A model generated the notes under the pieces. It was not told the origin of the DNA and ran no database searches. It worked only from the letters and a program-made list of their open reading frames with translations. DNA of 64,000 nucleotides, taken from positions 832,267 to 896,266 of the forward strand of contig NZ_SJPV01000002.1 in assembly GCF_007860135.1 (NCBI RefSeq), read 5' to 3'. Below, piece by piece: positions 1 to 8,827 of this stretch (position 1 is the stretch's first letter; the number at the start of each line of letters is the position of its first letter). The DNA is from Novipirellula artificiosorum. GTDB lineage: Bacteria > Planctomycetota > Planctomycetia > Pirellulales > Pirellulaceae. The translations under genes were made by a program, and so were the position numbers.

Positions 1-1847
1 GGCAAGCAACCGGCCATCGGGTTGAATCCAACTCGATGCTGAAGCTCTCGCTGAGCCTTCAGCCGGCCTTCCATGTCGTCCTTGTACTGCTCGGAAATCT
101 TCTTTAGCTCGGGTGCAAGTTCTTGCATCCGCTGCGCATTCACGGCCGCTTTACGGCTGAGGGGGAACATCAGACCACGAACCAGCACCGTCAACAGGAT
201 GATGGCGATCGCGTAGTTGCCGATCACGCCTCCGATGAAATGCAGCAGCCCTGACAAGAACTTTGCAAACAGTGCGAACCAACCATAATAGATGACGTCC
301 CCGAGACCGTAGGGTTCGACGATGTCGGCGTCCTTGGGGCCGGCGTACATTCGCAGTTCCTGGCGAATCGCTGCTCCTGGAGCCACGGTTGCCACGTTGC
401 TGGTGAGATAAAACGAGGTGTTGACGGCGCGTTCTTTGTGCCGCTCGATTTTGTCAGCGTCCGCGACAATCTCGGCCGTGGCGCGGCGAAAATCACTAAA
501 TACTTCCTCACCCGATGGTGGTAGGTAGGCTGCGACAAAGTACTGAGCATCGACACCGATGTACTTCAACGCTTGTGAGGCTTCACCGGTATCGGGTGCG
601 AAAATCGTTTGGTCTGCGTCCTCGGGTGTCTTTTTCGCTCGCTTCAATAGGTTGTAACCGCTGATCAACTCATGACCATCGGCAACGTTCTTGTAGACAA
701 TGTCGCGAGCTGCGGCACCGCTGAAGTTGGGGCTGATCTTGTTGCTGTACCACCACCCTTCGAGCGTCAATCCGTTTGGGCCAGACAATCGATAAGCCAA
801 ATCATGGGGCTCGGTGCCTTTGTTACGAACCTCAAGCGCCATGTCGATGACATAGCTCGATTCGGGCAAACGGTACGAGCGGACCAGTTCCACCGCTTCG
901 CCGTTTGCTTTTGCCAGTTCATCGGCTGTCAACGTCAGCGAGAACGTCAATTCATCCGTGCCAGGCACTGCGTCTGTGGGGCCAGGCTTTTCCTCGATCG
1001 ACCACACCATCTGTGCCGGATCGGCTACGCCTGTGATCGATCGTTTGCCAACGTCGATTTTCTTTTTGTTGATTTGCGCCAGCGTCATCAAGCAGGACAG
1101 CCGCGTCAGATTGCCCTTGATTTGATCCGCGCCGCCATCGCGAGCAAGCCGGATCAGATCGAGCGGGTGCTGGCTGAGCTTTGCGGACAAGACGAGCTCG
1201 GCGGGCTGTGATTCGGAATCGGATTTCCGCAGAACGGTGATGTCGACCGTGTCACCGGGCTCGGTCTTGATTAGTGCAGCGTCGATTTGTTCCCGAAAAG
1301 CGATTGGCTTGCCGTTGACCGTGGTGATCACGTCACCGACTTGGATACCCGCGGTCGCACCGGGAGTTCCCGGCCCAACGACATTGACGGTCACACCGTC
1401 TACGACGGCAGCAGACGTACCAGCGAAATATCCCAAATAACCGTGGCGAACATCCACTCGGCGATACTTCAACTGGTTCGATTTGGCTTCTCGCTCGGTC
1501 AGCTCAATCCGCTCGACGGCTCCACCGCGGCTGTTAAGCGTCATCAACATAAAGTGCCCGCTGGCGGGATCCATCGATCCCAGCGTTGCCCATCGAGGTG
1601 TTTCGGTCCGCTCCGTGCCGCCCGGTAGAGCCTCTTGCACCGCAGATTCGTCCTCAGAATTCGCGATCTCTTCCTCATTTTCCTCGGTTTTGTCTTGCTC
1701 GACCGCAGCATCTTCTACCTCGGCAACCTCCGCAGCGGCGTTCGGTTGCACCGCTGGCGGAGGTGGCAATAGAAGCGATCGCAGCGTGAAGTAGACGAAA
1801 AAGAACGCCGTCGAAGTGATGATGAAGGTGAGTAGACGCCGTTCCAC
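1..1847 (-). CDS. yidC: Membrane protein insertase YidC with PDZ domain (3' end outside window)
   Basis: Inserts and folds inner-membrane proteins, alone or with SecYEG. The open frame reads leftwards from a GTG at 1845-1847 to the window edge (615 codons). It starts with one hydrophobic segment (about residues 6-27), followed by an acidic Glu-rich linker. The periplasmic region follows, then a hydrophobic segment near 240-180, and the typical motif NPMAGCLP at the window edge. Around residues 137-205 (about 1235-1437) lies a PDZ domain: GTPGATAGIQVGD, then VITTVNGKPI. This domain is absent from the usual YidC. GTG is preferred because no ATG precedes the first membrane segment in frame; its Shine-Dalgarno is weak. 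Identity is secure from the NPMAGCLP motif and architecture; the PDZ role is unknown. Confidence 0.93.
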   Translation of the reverse strand, partial: MERRLLTFIITSTAFFFVYFTLRSLLLPPPPAVQPNAAAEVAEVEDAAVEQDKTEENEEEIANSEDESAVQEALPGGTERTETPRWATLGSMDPASGHFMLMTLNSRGGAVERIELTEREAKSNQLKYRRVDVRHGYLGYFAGTSAAVVDGVTVNVVGPGTPGATAGIQVGDVITTVNGKPIAFREQIDAALIKTEPGDTVDITVLRKSDSESQPAELVLSAKLSQHPLDLIRLARDGGADQIKGNLTRLSCLMTLAQINKKKIDVGKRSITGVADPAQMVWSIEEKPGPTDAVPGTDELTFSLTLTADELAKANGEAVELVRSYRLPESSYVIDMALEVRNKGTEPHDLAYRLSGPNGLTLEGWWYSNKISPNFSGAAARDIVYKNVADGHELISGYNLLKRAKKTPEDADQTIFAPDTGEASQALKYIGVDAQYFVAAYLPPSGEEVFSDFRRATAEIVADADKIERHKERAVNTSFYLTSNVATVAPGAAIRQELRMYAGPKDADIVEPYGLGDVIYYGWFALFAKFLSGLLHFIGGVIGNYAIAIILLTVLVRGLMFPLSRKAAVNAQRMQELAPELKKISEQYKDDMEGRLKAQRELQHRVGFNPMAGCL

Positions 1848-2160
1848 AGTGATTCCAAGAGAGTGAGGGCAGATGCAGTTCTAGAGGGGGGATTCTGACA
1901 GCGGATGGAAATCTTGGGAAAATGTCCCTGAAAACCAGCTTTTGGGCCACAACACCCGGTACTAGAAATGGCTTAGATTCGATTCTAACAAACCGTGCAA
2001 ACCGTGCAATCTGTGGCGGAAAATAACAAGTTATGTCAGTACTTGGGCCGTTTCAGGTACTACCCAAAACTACACCTTCGCAATACCCCAAGACTCGCCC
2101 GAACACAGAGTCTTACCCCTGAGCTAGGATAGGTCGACGATCGCGGAACAACCGCCGGGA
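1848..2160. other. Intergenic region upstream of yidC
   Basis: About 310 bases between the stop of the beta-propeller hydrolase and the yidC start. It should hold the yidC promoter on the minus strand. I see only a short tandem duplication of AACCGTGCA near 1990-2010 and no convincing terminator or gene. Confidence 0.4.
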
Positions 2161-3252
2161 TCAGTCGTGTGAAGTCGGGAGGGTTGTCGTCTTCAAAGGG
2201 ATATGCACATTGAACGCATGCTCTCTGTCCTTGTCCGCCGCACAAAACAGAACATGGGGCTCGCCATTTCTCAGCCAGAGCTGAGGCCGTTCCAGATGGG
2301 CGACCCTCTCGGTCTCTCCGCCCTCCCAGTGGATCTCCAGCTTTGAGACCAGCGGATGCTTGGCTGGCGACCAGTCGATGCCGTCCTCTGAACGAAACAG
2401 TGCGAGCGACTGCCCCGCCCCAGTGAACGCCCCCTTCATGTCTTTGACAATCGCCCACACGAAGCCGTCTTCCACCCAGATGAATGGATCTTCGGCGGGG
2501 AATGCGTCTCCCTCGGCCGTGAAGATCGGATCCGGATGCTTGGAGAATGGGCCCGTCGGCGAATCCGAAGTGGCTGCCAGATGGACCACCGGTCCGCCCC
2601 AGGGGAGTTCGCGTTTCCTACCTACCGCCTTGTAAACCATCAGGTACTTTCCATCCGGTCTCCGGCAGATGGATGGGTTGCTTGTCAGGAGCGCATCGTG
2701 CGATTCTGTGTCGGGGCCGACGTCGATCAAGGGCGCATCGCACCGTCTCCATGGCCCGTTTGGATGATCGGCCACGGCGACGCCGATCCGCTGATTGTTC
2801 CTGTGCGTCCAGTTCAGCCCCGTCATCGTCTGCCCGTCGCCCGTGTTGCCCATGTAATAGAGGTAGTATTTCCCCTCAAATGCATGCACGGTCGGATTGT
2901 GCGTGCACAACCCGTCCCAGAAGGACTTCCCACGAGTGGGAAACGCCACATCAACGTGCGTGTACGGCCCCAGAGGATCGATCGAAGTAGCGTGCGCAAT
3001 TTCCGAGTGCGTTACCCACGCGTTGTGCCCCAACTCTTTTGCCCAGCGACTATAGAAGAGGTGGCATACGCCAGCTTCGTCCTGAACCATACTGGCGCCC
3101 CAGATGAAGAAGTCCGGATCCCTGAACCTCGCCGTTTCCGGAACAGGCGTCATTCTCTCATGGAAGGGGGCCTCGGCGAGGCACGCTCCGGTCGAAGCCA
3201 AGATGGCCCCGAGCATACAGGTCGCTAGCATTACAAAGTGTGTTCTGTGCAT
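2161..3252 (-). CDS. Secreted GH43-like five-bladed beta-propeller glycoside hydrolase
   Basis: Predicted exported glycosidase of 363 aa. A signal peptide spans about residues 1-26 (hydrophobic LATCMLGAILAS, then ACLAEA). The body has repeated blade-like motifs. RFRDPDFFIWG near 42-52 is in the position of the GH43-type catalytic Asp motif. FPAEDPFIWVEDG follows around 250, and a GPW/GPF pattern typical of GH43/GH117-like propellers recurs. In the family these residues bind and cleave arabinose- or galactose-type linkages; the actual substrate cannot be read from sequence. It lies on the same strand as a lyase-like and a beta-helix protein, which suggests a polysaccharide-degradation locus. 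The gap to the next upstream gene is filled with palindromic repeats, so co-transcription is uncertain. Confidence 0.85.
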   Translation of the reverse strand: MHRTHFVMLATCMLGAILASTGACLAEAPFHERMTPVPETARFRDPDFFIWGASMVQDEAGVCHLFYSRWAKELGHNAWVTHSEIAHATSIDPLGPYTHVDVAFPTRGKSFWDGLCTHNPTVHAFEGKYYLYYMGNTGDGQTMTGLNWTHRNNQRIGVAVADHPNGPWRRCDAPLIDVGPDTESHDALLTSNPSICRRPDGKYLMVYKAVGRKRELPWGGPVVHLAATSDSPTGPFSKHPDPIFTAEGDAFPAEDPFIWVEDGFVWAIVKDMKGAFTGAGQSLALFRSEDGIDWSPAKHPLVSKLEIHWEGGETERVAHLERPQLWLRNGEPHVLFCAADKDREHAFNVHIPLKTTTLPTSHD

Positions 3253-3312
3253 GAGATGATTCCTGTTGCGCGTTTCGTGGCTACCTGCTAGTGTTTTGTC
3301 AATCTTTAATTT

Positions 3313-3609
3313 GGCTCATCCGACGGAAGCGCGCGGACCCCAGACTCAAGGTTTTTCGGAGGTATGGCTCCGGTGTCCAATGATCTCTTAGAAAAGAGTC
3401 CCCGACGGTCGGTCGACCGCCGGGAACCGATAGCACCCTTGGCGCACCGTCGACCGGGATATCCCTTGTCAAGTTGCACCTCTGCAGAGCTCGACTCCGT
3501 TTCTCCCGGCAACTGCACGATAACAAGTGAAAATAGCTCCTGCCAGCGATGATTGGACACCGGAGAGCTGCCTCGAAAACCTCCCGCGCACGCTTCCGCC
3601 GGATGAGCC
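3313..3609. repeat. Palindromic element with long imperfect terminal inverted repeats
   Basis: The left arm (3313-3381) and right arm (3552-3609) are imperfect inverted copies. Both outer ends read GGCTCATCCG then CGGAAGCG with one base changed, and both inner ends share the exact 14-mer CTCCGGTGTCCAAT. The interior has further small palindromes around GGTCGGTCGACCG and CCGTCGACCGGG. No transposase is encoded. This looks like a non-autonomous MITE-like element or degenerate repeat. Short reading frames here are products of the repeat, not genes. Confidence 0.6.
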
Positions 3610-3616
3610 TTTCATT

Positions 3617-3701
3617 TTAGGGTTCGAGGGACCGGAGGGCTCGCGCCCAATACCGCTAAAACTTGTAGCGGAACGGCGCGAGCGGGCCGGTCTCACCCTA
3701 A
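3617..3701. repeat. Long bulged stem-loop (palindromic repeat)
   Basis: The outer bases TTAGGG (3617-3622) pair with CCCTAA (3696-3701). Inside, GACCGG pairs with CCGGTC, GCTCGCGCC with GGCGCGAGC, and CCGCTA with TAGCGG around a short loop. It directly follows the right arm of the neighbouring element. No terminator-type T-run follows the stem directly. Confidence 0.6.
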
Positions 3702-3751
3702 TTTTTAATCTGGACCACGCACTAGGCCTCAATCGCCTCTTCACCCTCCGA

Positions 3752-3994
3752 GGAGGTCGTGCAGTTTTTAAGTTGTTGATTGAAAAAGACTTACAAGATT
3801 TACCTCTCCCTCTGGGAGAGGTCGAGCCTAAGCGAGGGAGAGGGAAAACGGGCTGCGATGACAACATGAAATTCCAGCACTGTTTCTATACCGGCCCTCC
3901 CCCTCGCTGCGCTCGACCCCTCCCGCTGCGCGGGCAGGGGTGGTTGGATACCTAAACACTTCAGCAGTCACAACTTAAAAACTGCACGACCTCC
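3752..3994. repeat. 243-bp MITE-like element bounded by perfect 25-bp inverted repeats
   Basis: GGAGGTCGTGCAG plus the following TTTTTAAGTTGT at 3752-3776 recurs exactly in inverted orientation at 3970-3994. The interior holds a second palindrome built on CTCCCTCTGGGAGAGG and GCGAGGGAGAGG, a pattern often dispersed in planctomycete intergenic DNA, then GC-rich imperfect repeats. The right arm contributes the last codons and stop of the neighbouring lyase-like gene. No protein-coding content is evident. Confidence 0.65.
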
Positions 3995-4990
3995 GAGGAG
4001 AGAGTGTTGCTGTAGAGGTTCTTTCGAAATAAGGATCTCCGTAAAGTGGGACTCTACTTTGTGCGGACACCCTCCCCAATGGTAGTTTCCGAAGGTCGGC
4101 AACACTCGTGATTTGGGCCTGTCCTGATAGAACGTCGCGCCTTTCAGCTCGAGCATCGTCGTCATATCTTCCGTTGCGAGGTCTTCACGATGCCGGGCCA
4201 TCTTCGCGAGTATTTTTCCGTCGCGCACATCGGGATTGTACTGGAAGTACATCCGGTACCACTGGCCCCGCTCGACTTCAAATCGATCCGAAAGAACGAA
4301 CTTGTTTTCCCCGTAATCCGCGGTGAGCACGGTGACGTATCCAAACTTGCCATCTTTGGCTTCAGGCGTGTCGTGTGCGTAGCTGTAAAGGTGTGTGGCG
4401 ACTCCTCCCTGCCAGAATTGGAAGAACAGAGTGCGCCAGTACCTCGCATCTTCCTTATCGAACTCGGAGCCCGGCTCCGGCGTCGGGGCAGGCGTCGCGA
4501 ACTTCACAAGGAAGGTCACGTAGATAGTGTCTCCGACTCGGATCAGTTCGGCGTCCTTCTTGCCGTTGAGGTTGCCGTAGTCGTAGATGTCGAAGTGCAG
4601 CTTCTTGCTGTAAGCGCCGTTGTCGAGATCCTCTCGTGTCGGAAGCGACTTGAAGATGAAACTGCCAACGTTGATGCCAGAGATCTTCGTCTCCTTCGAA
4701 ATGCTAAACCGATTGTATTCATCGTGGCCCTTTTGAGAGACCTTGAACTTCGTATCGCCGGACTCGACGAGGTTGATCGCTCCCACGCGGCCTTTGTAAT
4801 TGCAGTTCAACGGGCTGATGTAGCGAGCCGGCGCGGTCGTTTGAGCGACAGCATGTGTTGTCAAGGTTAGTGTAAGTACGAGGGAAAGCAATACGACCCT
4901 CAATGGACTGTCCTTTCGGTTTGAGCATTGTTCGAGACGTGGAAAACGTCCGGAATCACGCATTGTCTGGATTCGGGGCCTTGTTTGCAT
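3968..4990 (-). CDS. Secreted jelly-roll (polysaccharide-lyase-like) protein
   Basis: 340 aa in the longest frame. A hydrophobic signal segment (LRVVLLSLVLTLTLTTHAVAQ) lies well inside it. A TTG at 4903 with AAAGGA about 8 bases upstream would place the signal peptide at the true N-terminus (311 aa) and is a credible alternative start. The mature part has the alternating beta pattern of concanavalin-like lyases, including GQWYRMYFQYNPDVRDGKI and FGNYHWGG near the C-terminus. This resembles alginate, heparin or glucuronan lyase-type folds, but no family can be fixed. The last residues, GGRAVFKL, are encoded by the 25-bp inverted repeat of the element at 3752-3994, so the native C-terminus may have been replaced. 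It starts only 12 bases after the beta-helix gene, suggesting one transcript. Confidence 0.75.
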   Translation of the reverse strand: MQTRPRIQTMRDSGRFPRLEQCSNRKDSPLRVVLLSLVLTLTLTTHAVAQTTAPARYISPLNCNYKGRVGAINLVESGDTKFKVSQKGHDEYNRFSISKETKISGINVGSFIFKSLPTREDLDNGAYSKKLHFDIYDYGNLNGKKDAELIRVGDTIYVTFLVKFATPAPTPEPGSEFDKEDARYWRTLFFQFWQGGVATHLYSYAHDTPEAKDGKFGYVTVLTADYGENKFVLSDRFEVERGQWYRMYFQYNPDVRDGKILAKMARHREDLATEDMTTMLELKGATFYQDRPKSRVLPTFGNYHWGGCPHKVESHFTEILISKEPLQQHSLLGGRAVFKL

Positions 4991-5002
4991 AGCCCAGTTG
5001 TC

Positions 5003-7156
5003 CTACTCTCGATCGAGCACGTCGTAACGCGAGGCGTTCGCACTTGGTTTCCAGCCCGACATCTCCTGACGATAATCCGGTACGGTCGCGCGGAAGTCGT
5101 TGGTGTGAAGGCCGATCCGTTCGACGGGAATCGGCTCGAAATCCTCGACGTCCGAGTAGACGATCGCATCCAACTGCAAGGCGAAGTTCATTCTCGCCTG
5201 ATCGACGAAGCCCGGATCCTTTTCATAGGTCTTCAGATCCGGGACGCCGTGGCTATCGCCGCATGCGACCGCGATATTCCCCCGCAGAATGGAGCCCTCC
5301 CCGGCGGTGACCGTGTAGCCCGTCTTGCAGTCGACCGCGATGTTGCTCGAAACATCGACACGGTTCTTCGTGAAATTCTTGATCAGGAATCCGCACCCCC
5401 GTTTAGCCTCTTTTGCGGGATCGGAAGGCCCAAGTCGATAGGCGATATTTCCGTAGACATGGGCGTGATCGGCCACGTTGTCATAATAGATGCCGTCGCC
5501 TTCTGGAGAGCTGTGCATGAAGTTGAAGCGGAACGTGTTGTTCCCGATGCCGTTGGGCTTGGAATAGCTGTAGAACGCGCCCATGTCGTTCGAGACGAGC
5601 GCGAACTGGAAGACCTCGTTGTACTCAAATACGTTGTCAAAACTGTTGAACAGTACTCCGGCGTGTGGGCAATGGTGAATGGCGTTGTTGCGCACGACCA
5701 TGCCTACCGCGTCCATGACCCGGCTTCCTCCGCCTCCCCCACGGAAGCCGACGTTGACGCCGGGTGCGTAGACACGCTCAATTTCGCCAAAGTGGTGGAT
5801 GTCACAGTTCTCGACAAGATGTCCCGCCGGCACGCGCGGCGTGGCCTTGGTGTCTCCGCCGGACAGCCAGACTCCGCCGGCACCTATGGCGTAGAGGTCG
5901 CAACTCTCGACGACGTGGTTTGAACCACCCTGAACGACGATTCCGTACTTGGCCACGTTTCGGACAGTGCAGCCGCGAACAGCGTTTGAGGCCCCATCGA
6001 CAATGCGAACGCCATCTCCAAGCGTGCCCTCGACGATCAGGCCTCTCAGTTCGATATCGTGAGTTCCCCGGAGTTCGATAATCGGCGCATCGGCGTCCGA
6101 GATCAAAATGTCGGCGCCCGCGAGCGATTCGGGGGGATAGAAGAAGAGCTTCTGCTCCTGGAAATCGATCGCCCACTCGCCCGGTTGGTCGACTGCTTCG
6201 ACCAGGTTCATGACCCAGTAGATCTCGGCGCCCGATCCATTGGGACGATGGTACTTGCTGCCGATTCCATTTGATACGGGAACCGCTAGCGTAACCGTCT
6301 GAGATTCCGTGTCGATCGCGGCGACCCTTACGGTTTCGTTTTGCCACACGACGCGCCAATACCCTTTGATCCACACGCCCCGGTCGAGGACCTTGGCCCA
6401 CATCGCATGGGCATCCGCGTGTTCCGCTCGGTGCTCGAAGACGCCGGCGCGGGGGCCTTTTTCGCTCTCCAGGGCGAGTCTTTGCTCCGGCGATCCGCCA
6501 TAGTAATTTCTCCAACTGCCGGACTTCTCTTGCCCTCCGCCATTGATGACAACGCGTTTCACCGTCATAGCGCCGTGCTCGTTCGGGTATCGCGAAATCG
6601 GCATGCGTCTGCTATCGAGGAAGAGTTCGAAGATGCCGCCATTGTCCGTGAACTTGTCCGGATAGCGCGCCGTGTGCTTAATTCCTAAGGCCTTGAGATC
6701 GAGCATGTAAACCTTGCCCCGCGCCGGCTCGGGAATTCGCGCCAGCAAATCGGGATCATCGACAAGCGTGAACGCCTCGGTATTCACCACGGTCCCGCCG
6801 ATCAGCCTCGCGGCGTTCCCTTTTGCACGGTAGATCACGGGGTGCTCAGGCACGCCGGAATCCCGCTCTTCAAGCGTGAATGCGTCATCCCTTCGATATA
6901 CGCCGTCATGAAGCCAGACTGTGCATCTGGCCTTGCCCGCGAGGCCGGAGTTCCGAATGCCGTCGCGTGCGCGTTCAAGGGTGGCGAAAGGCTTAGCCTC
7001 CGTGCCCGGATTCTTGTCGTCGCCGTTCGTGGCCACGTGGAAGTCTATCGGCCCCGCGGCCTCCAGGAGCGGCGCTGCGCCAAGAAGAAGCAGTCCTACT
7101 GCGACCGCAACGAATAGGTGCTGTTGGTTTCTCACGTGTGATCCTGCTTGATTCAA
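5003..7156 (-). CDS. Secreted right-handed parallel beta-helix protein (polysaccharide lyase-like)
   Basis: 717 aa with a signal peptide (HLFVAVAVGLLLLGAAPLLEA, about 13-34). The mature start FHVATNGDDKNPGTEAKPF is the common entry motif of secreted beta-helix enzymes and is followed by FATLERARDGIR. From about residue 350 the protein is a series of beta-helix coils with repeated N-x-(I/V) patterns such as NAVRGCTVRN and NHVVESCDLY, as in pectate lyase and chondroitinase-B superfamilies. Substrate and reaction (lyase or hydrolase) cannot be fixed. It is followed after 12 bases by the lyase-like gene on the same strand, so the two are probably co-expressed. Confidence 0.85.
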   Translation of the reverse strand: MNQAGSHVRNQQHLFVAVAVGLLLLGAAPLLEAAGPIDFHVATNGDDKNPGTEAKPFATLERARDGIRNSGLAGKARCTVWLHDGVYRRDDAFTLEERDSGVPEHPVIYRAKGNAARLIGGTVVNTEAFTLVDDPDLLARIPEPARGKVYMLDLKALGIKHTARYPDKFTDNGGIFELFLDSRRMPISRYPNEHGAMTVKRVVINGGGQEKSGSWRNYYGGSPEQRLALESEKGPRAGVFEHRAEHADAHAMWAKVLDRGVWIKGYWRVVWQNETVRVAAIDTESQTVTLAVPVSNGIGSKYHRPNGSGAEIYWVMNLVEAVDQPGEWAIDFQEQKLFFYPPESLAGADILISDADAPIIELRGTHDIELRGLIVEGTLGDGVRIVDGASNAVRGCTVRNVAKYGIVVQGGSNHVVESCDLYAIGAGGVWLSGGDTKATPRVPAGHLVENCDIHHFGEIERVYAPGVNVGFRGGGGGSRVMDAVGMVVRNNAIHHCPHAGVLFNSFDNVFEYNEVFQFALVSNDMGAFYSYSKPNGIGNNTFRFNFMHSSPEGDGIYYDNVADHAHVYGNIAYRLGPSDPAKEAKRGCGFLIKNFTKNRVDVSSNIAVDCKTGYTVTAGEGSILRGNIAVACGDSHGVPDLKTYEKDPGFVDQARMNFALQLDAIVYSDVEDFEPIPVERIGLHTNDFRATVPDYRQEMSGWKPSANASRYDVLDRE

Positions 7157-7174
7157 GATTCATTTGATGGGCGC

Positions 7175-7534
7175 TTATTCCAATGTCCTTCTCACGTTCT
7201 CCCCACGCAAGGTCACCTTGGGATGTTTGACTACGGCGCGAACGGAATAGGAACCGGCTTCCGGCGTGGGCATGGTAACGTCGAAGTCAGCTTGGGAAGA
7301 CAGGAGTAGAGAGAGGCCTCGCTTGTCCCTCGCTCGGTGCATGAAGGATTCGTCTGGGAATCGAATCCCGGGTGGATCGTAGCCGGAATCGAAAGACTTC
7401 GGTTCTTTAATTCTGTCACAACGCTTGCCAGTCCAGCAACGGAAGTGATCCCGTGCCTGTTCCTGAATGGACAACGCCGCTGAGTCCGAGAATGCTCGGA
7501 AAATGACTGGAAAATGACTGAATGTCGCCCACAA
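7175..7534 (-). pseudogene. Possible 3' remnant of a truncated secreted-protein gene
   Basis: The reading frame ends 18 bases before the beta-helix gene. Its last 40 or so residues look like a genuine C-terminal beta-rich domain (DFDVTMPTPEAGSYSVRAVV). The upstream part (MWATFSHFP...) has no protein-like features, no signal peptide and no good ribosome binding site. I read it as the tail of a gene lost by deletion at the edge of the CAZyme block. It could also be a spurious frame. Confidence 0.3.
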
Positions 7535-7721
7535 GGTGCCGCTGTCCAGCTAACGCATCTTCAACTTGAGTGTTGTCGTATGGGGGCCAGCCTGTGTCAC
7601 GTCCATTCGGAGTCGAGCCCGAAAGCGTTGACTCCAACCTTCCGGGTTCCCGCTTTCACCGTTACCCTACCGTTCTAAAAAACAGGCCCATTTTCTCGGT
7701 TCCTTCTACGGTCATTTTGTC
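7535..7721. other. Divergent intergenic region
   Basis: Lies between the leftward CAZyme block and the rightward rhomboid gene, so it should carry the rhomboid promoter. Apart from the possible gene remnant next to it, I see no recognisable structure or gene. Confidence 0.3.
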
Positions 7722-8732
7722 ATGCGCCGAATCGGCACTCTCTCTAACGAAGCTTTGGCACAGCGTTTTTGCGATTTTTTGGTGACGCTTGCGATTGATG
7801 CGGCGACCGATTCGAGTAGCGCTGAGGACGGGGCGCCGTGGGATATCTGGATTCGCGACGAAAAGGACGTGGAGCAAGCACGCGAGGAACTTGTTTCATT
7901 TGAGGCGTCCCCAGATGCGGAACGCTACAACGTGAAAATGCAAGCGGCGACGCTGCGGAACAAGCAAGTCGAAGAGCAGCAGCGGCGAATTGCCGAGCAG
8001 CGAAAACTGCATCGAAAAATGCCCGCGACCACGGGAGCGAGTGGAATGGCAGCCAATTTCCCAGGACGCCAGCAAAAGATCCCCGTTACGATTGCGGTCA
8101 TCGCAATCTCCGTCGTCGCGGGCTACCTGTCCTATTTCGGGCGTCCCCGAGTGTCGCAGGACCCAACGAAACTAACCACCGGCGAGAACGTCTATTACAC
8201 GCTTTCGTTTGTGGATGATCGTGAGTACGCCGAAACGGGCGATCCGTTTGCGTCGATCCGAAAGGGGCAACTTTGGCGATTGGTCACCCCGATGTTCTTG
8301 CATGGCAGCACGATGCATTTGGCGTTCAATATGATCATGCTGTTCATGCTCGGATCTGCAATTGAACGATTGCAGGGCAGCGTGTTCTTTGGGGTCTTGT
8401 TGATTGCGACTCAGATTGCAGGGATGATGTTGCAAGTGATGTTACCTGGAGCTGAATCGTTGCCCGAATTCTTGCATGCGATGGCCGGGACGCCGCGCGC
8501 GATCGGGGCGTCGGGGGCGGTGTTTGGCTTGTTCGGCTACCTTTGGATTCGGCCGACACTCGATCCGTCGTATCCGATCCACATGCCACCATCGAATGTT
8601 ATGCTGATGCTCGGTTGGTTGGTCTTGTGCATGACCGGAATGGTCGGCAATATCGCCAATGGAGCCCACTTGGGTGGTTTGTTAGCAGGGATGGCAGCAG
8701 CCTACTTTGTCGCACCTCGAGATCGTGTATAA
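7722..8732 (+). CDS. GlpG-type rhomboid intramembrane serine protease
   Basis: 336-aa inner-membrane protease that cleaves transmembrane segments. Residues 1-70 match the cytoplasmic domain of GlpG: RFCDFLVTLAID, then WDIWIRDEKDVEQAREEL and SPDAERY. A charged linker leads into six or so hydrophobic segments from about residue 123. The catalytic dyad is visible: Ser264 in GASGAVFG and His316 in NGAHLGG. HLAFNMIMLFMLG supplies the loop and TM2 motif. The ATG at 7722 is chosen because it opens the conserved N-terminal domain. The stop lies in a 15-bp tandem repeat that would stay open if its TAA were GAA as in the other units. Confidence 0.93.
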   Translation: MRRIGTLSNEALAQRFCDFLVTLAIDAATDSSSAEDGAPWDIWIRDEKDVEQAREELVSFEASPDAERYNVKMQAATLRNKQVEEQQRRIAEQRKLHRKMPATTGASGMAANFPGRQQKIPVTIAVIAISVVAGYLSYFGRPRVSQDPTKLTTGENVYYTLSFVDDREYAETGDPFASIRKGQLWRLVTPMFLHGSTMHLAFNMIMLFMLGSAIERLQGSVFFGVLLIATQIAGMMLQVMLPGAESLPEFLHAMAGTPRAIGASGAVFGLFGYLWIRPTLDPSYPIHMPPSNVMLMLGWLVLCMTGMVGNIANGAHLGGLLAGMAAAYFVAPRDRV

Positions 8733-8762
8733 CGAGATCGTGTAGAACGAGATCGTGTAGAA
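8718..8762. repeat. 15-bp tandem repeat, three units, over the rhomboid stop codon
   Basis: Units CGAGATCGTGTATAA, CGAGATCGTGTAGAA and CGAGATCGTGTAGAA follow without gaps. The first contains the last four codons and stop of the rhomboid gene; it differs from the others by one T in place of G. Confidence 0.9.
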
Positions 8763-8827
8763 CCTTCGTTTGTCTTGATTAGCCGTCAATTTCCTCTTGA
8801 AATGATTTGCTTGCCGTGACTGAGTCC

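Noticed and set aside
3527..3955. 142-codon plus-strand frame
   Set aside because: It runs through palindromic repeats and encodes repeat-derived sequence only.
3313..3994. Insertion sequence
   Set aside because: Inverted repeats are clear but no transposase frame is present.
4928..5923. 331-codon open frame on the plus strand
   Set aside because: It is antisense to the beta-helix gene, which has clear signal peptide and domain motifs.
8718..8762. Possible CRISPR-like tandem repeat
   Set aside because: The units are adjacent with no spacers; it is a simple 15-bp tandem repeat.
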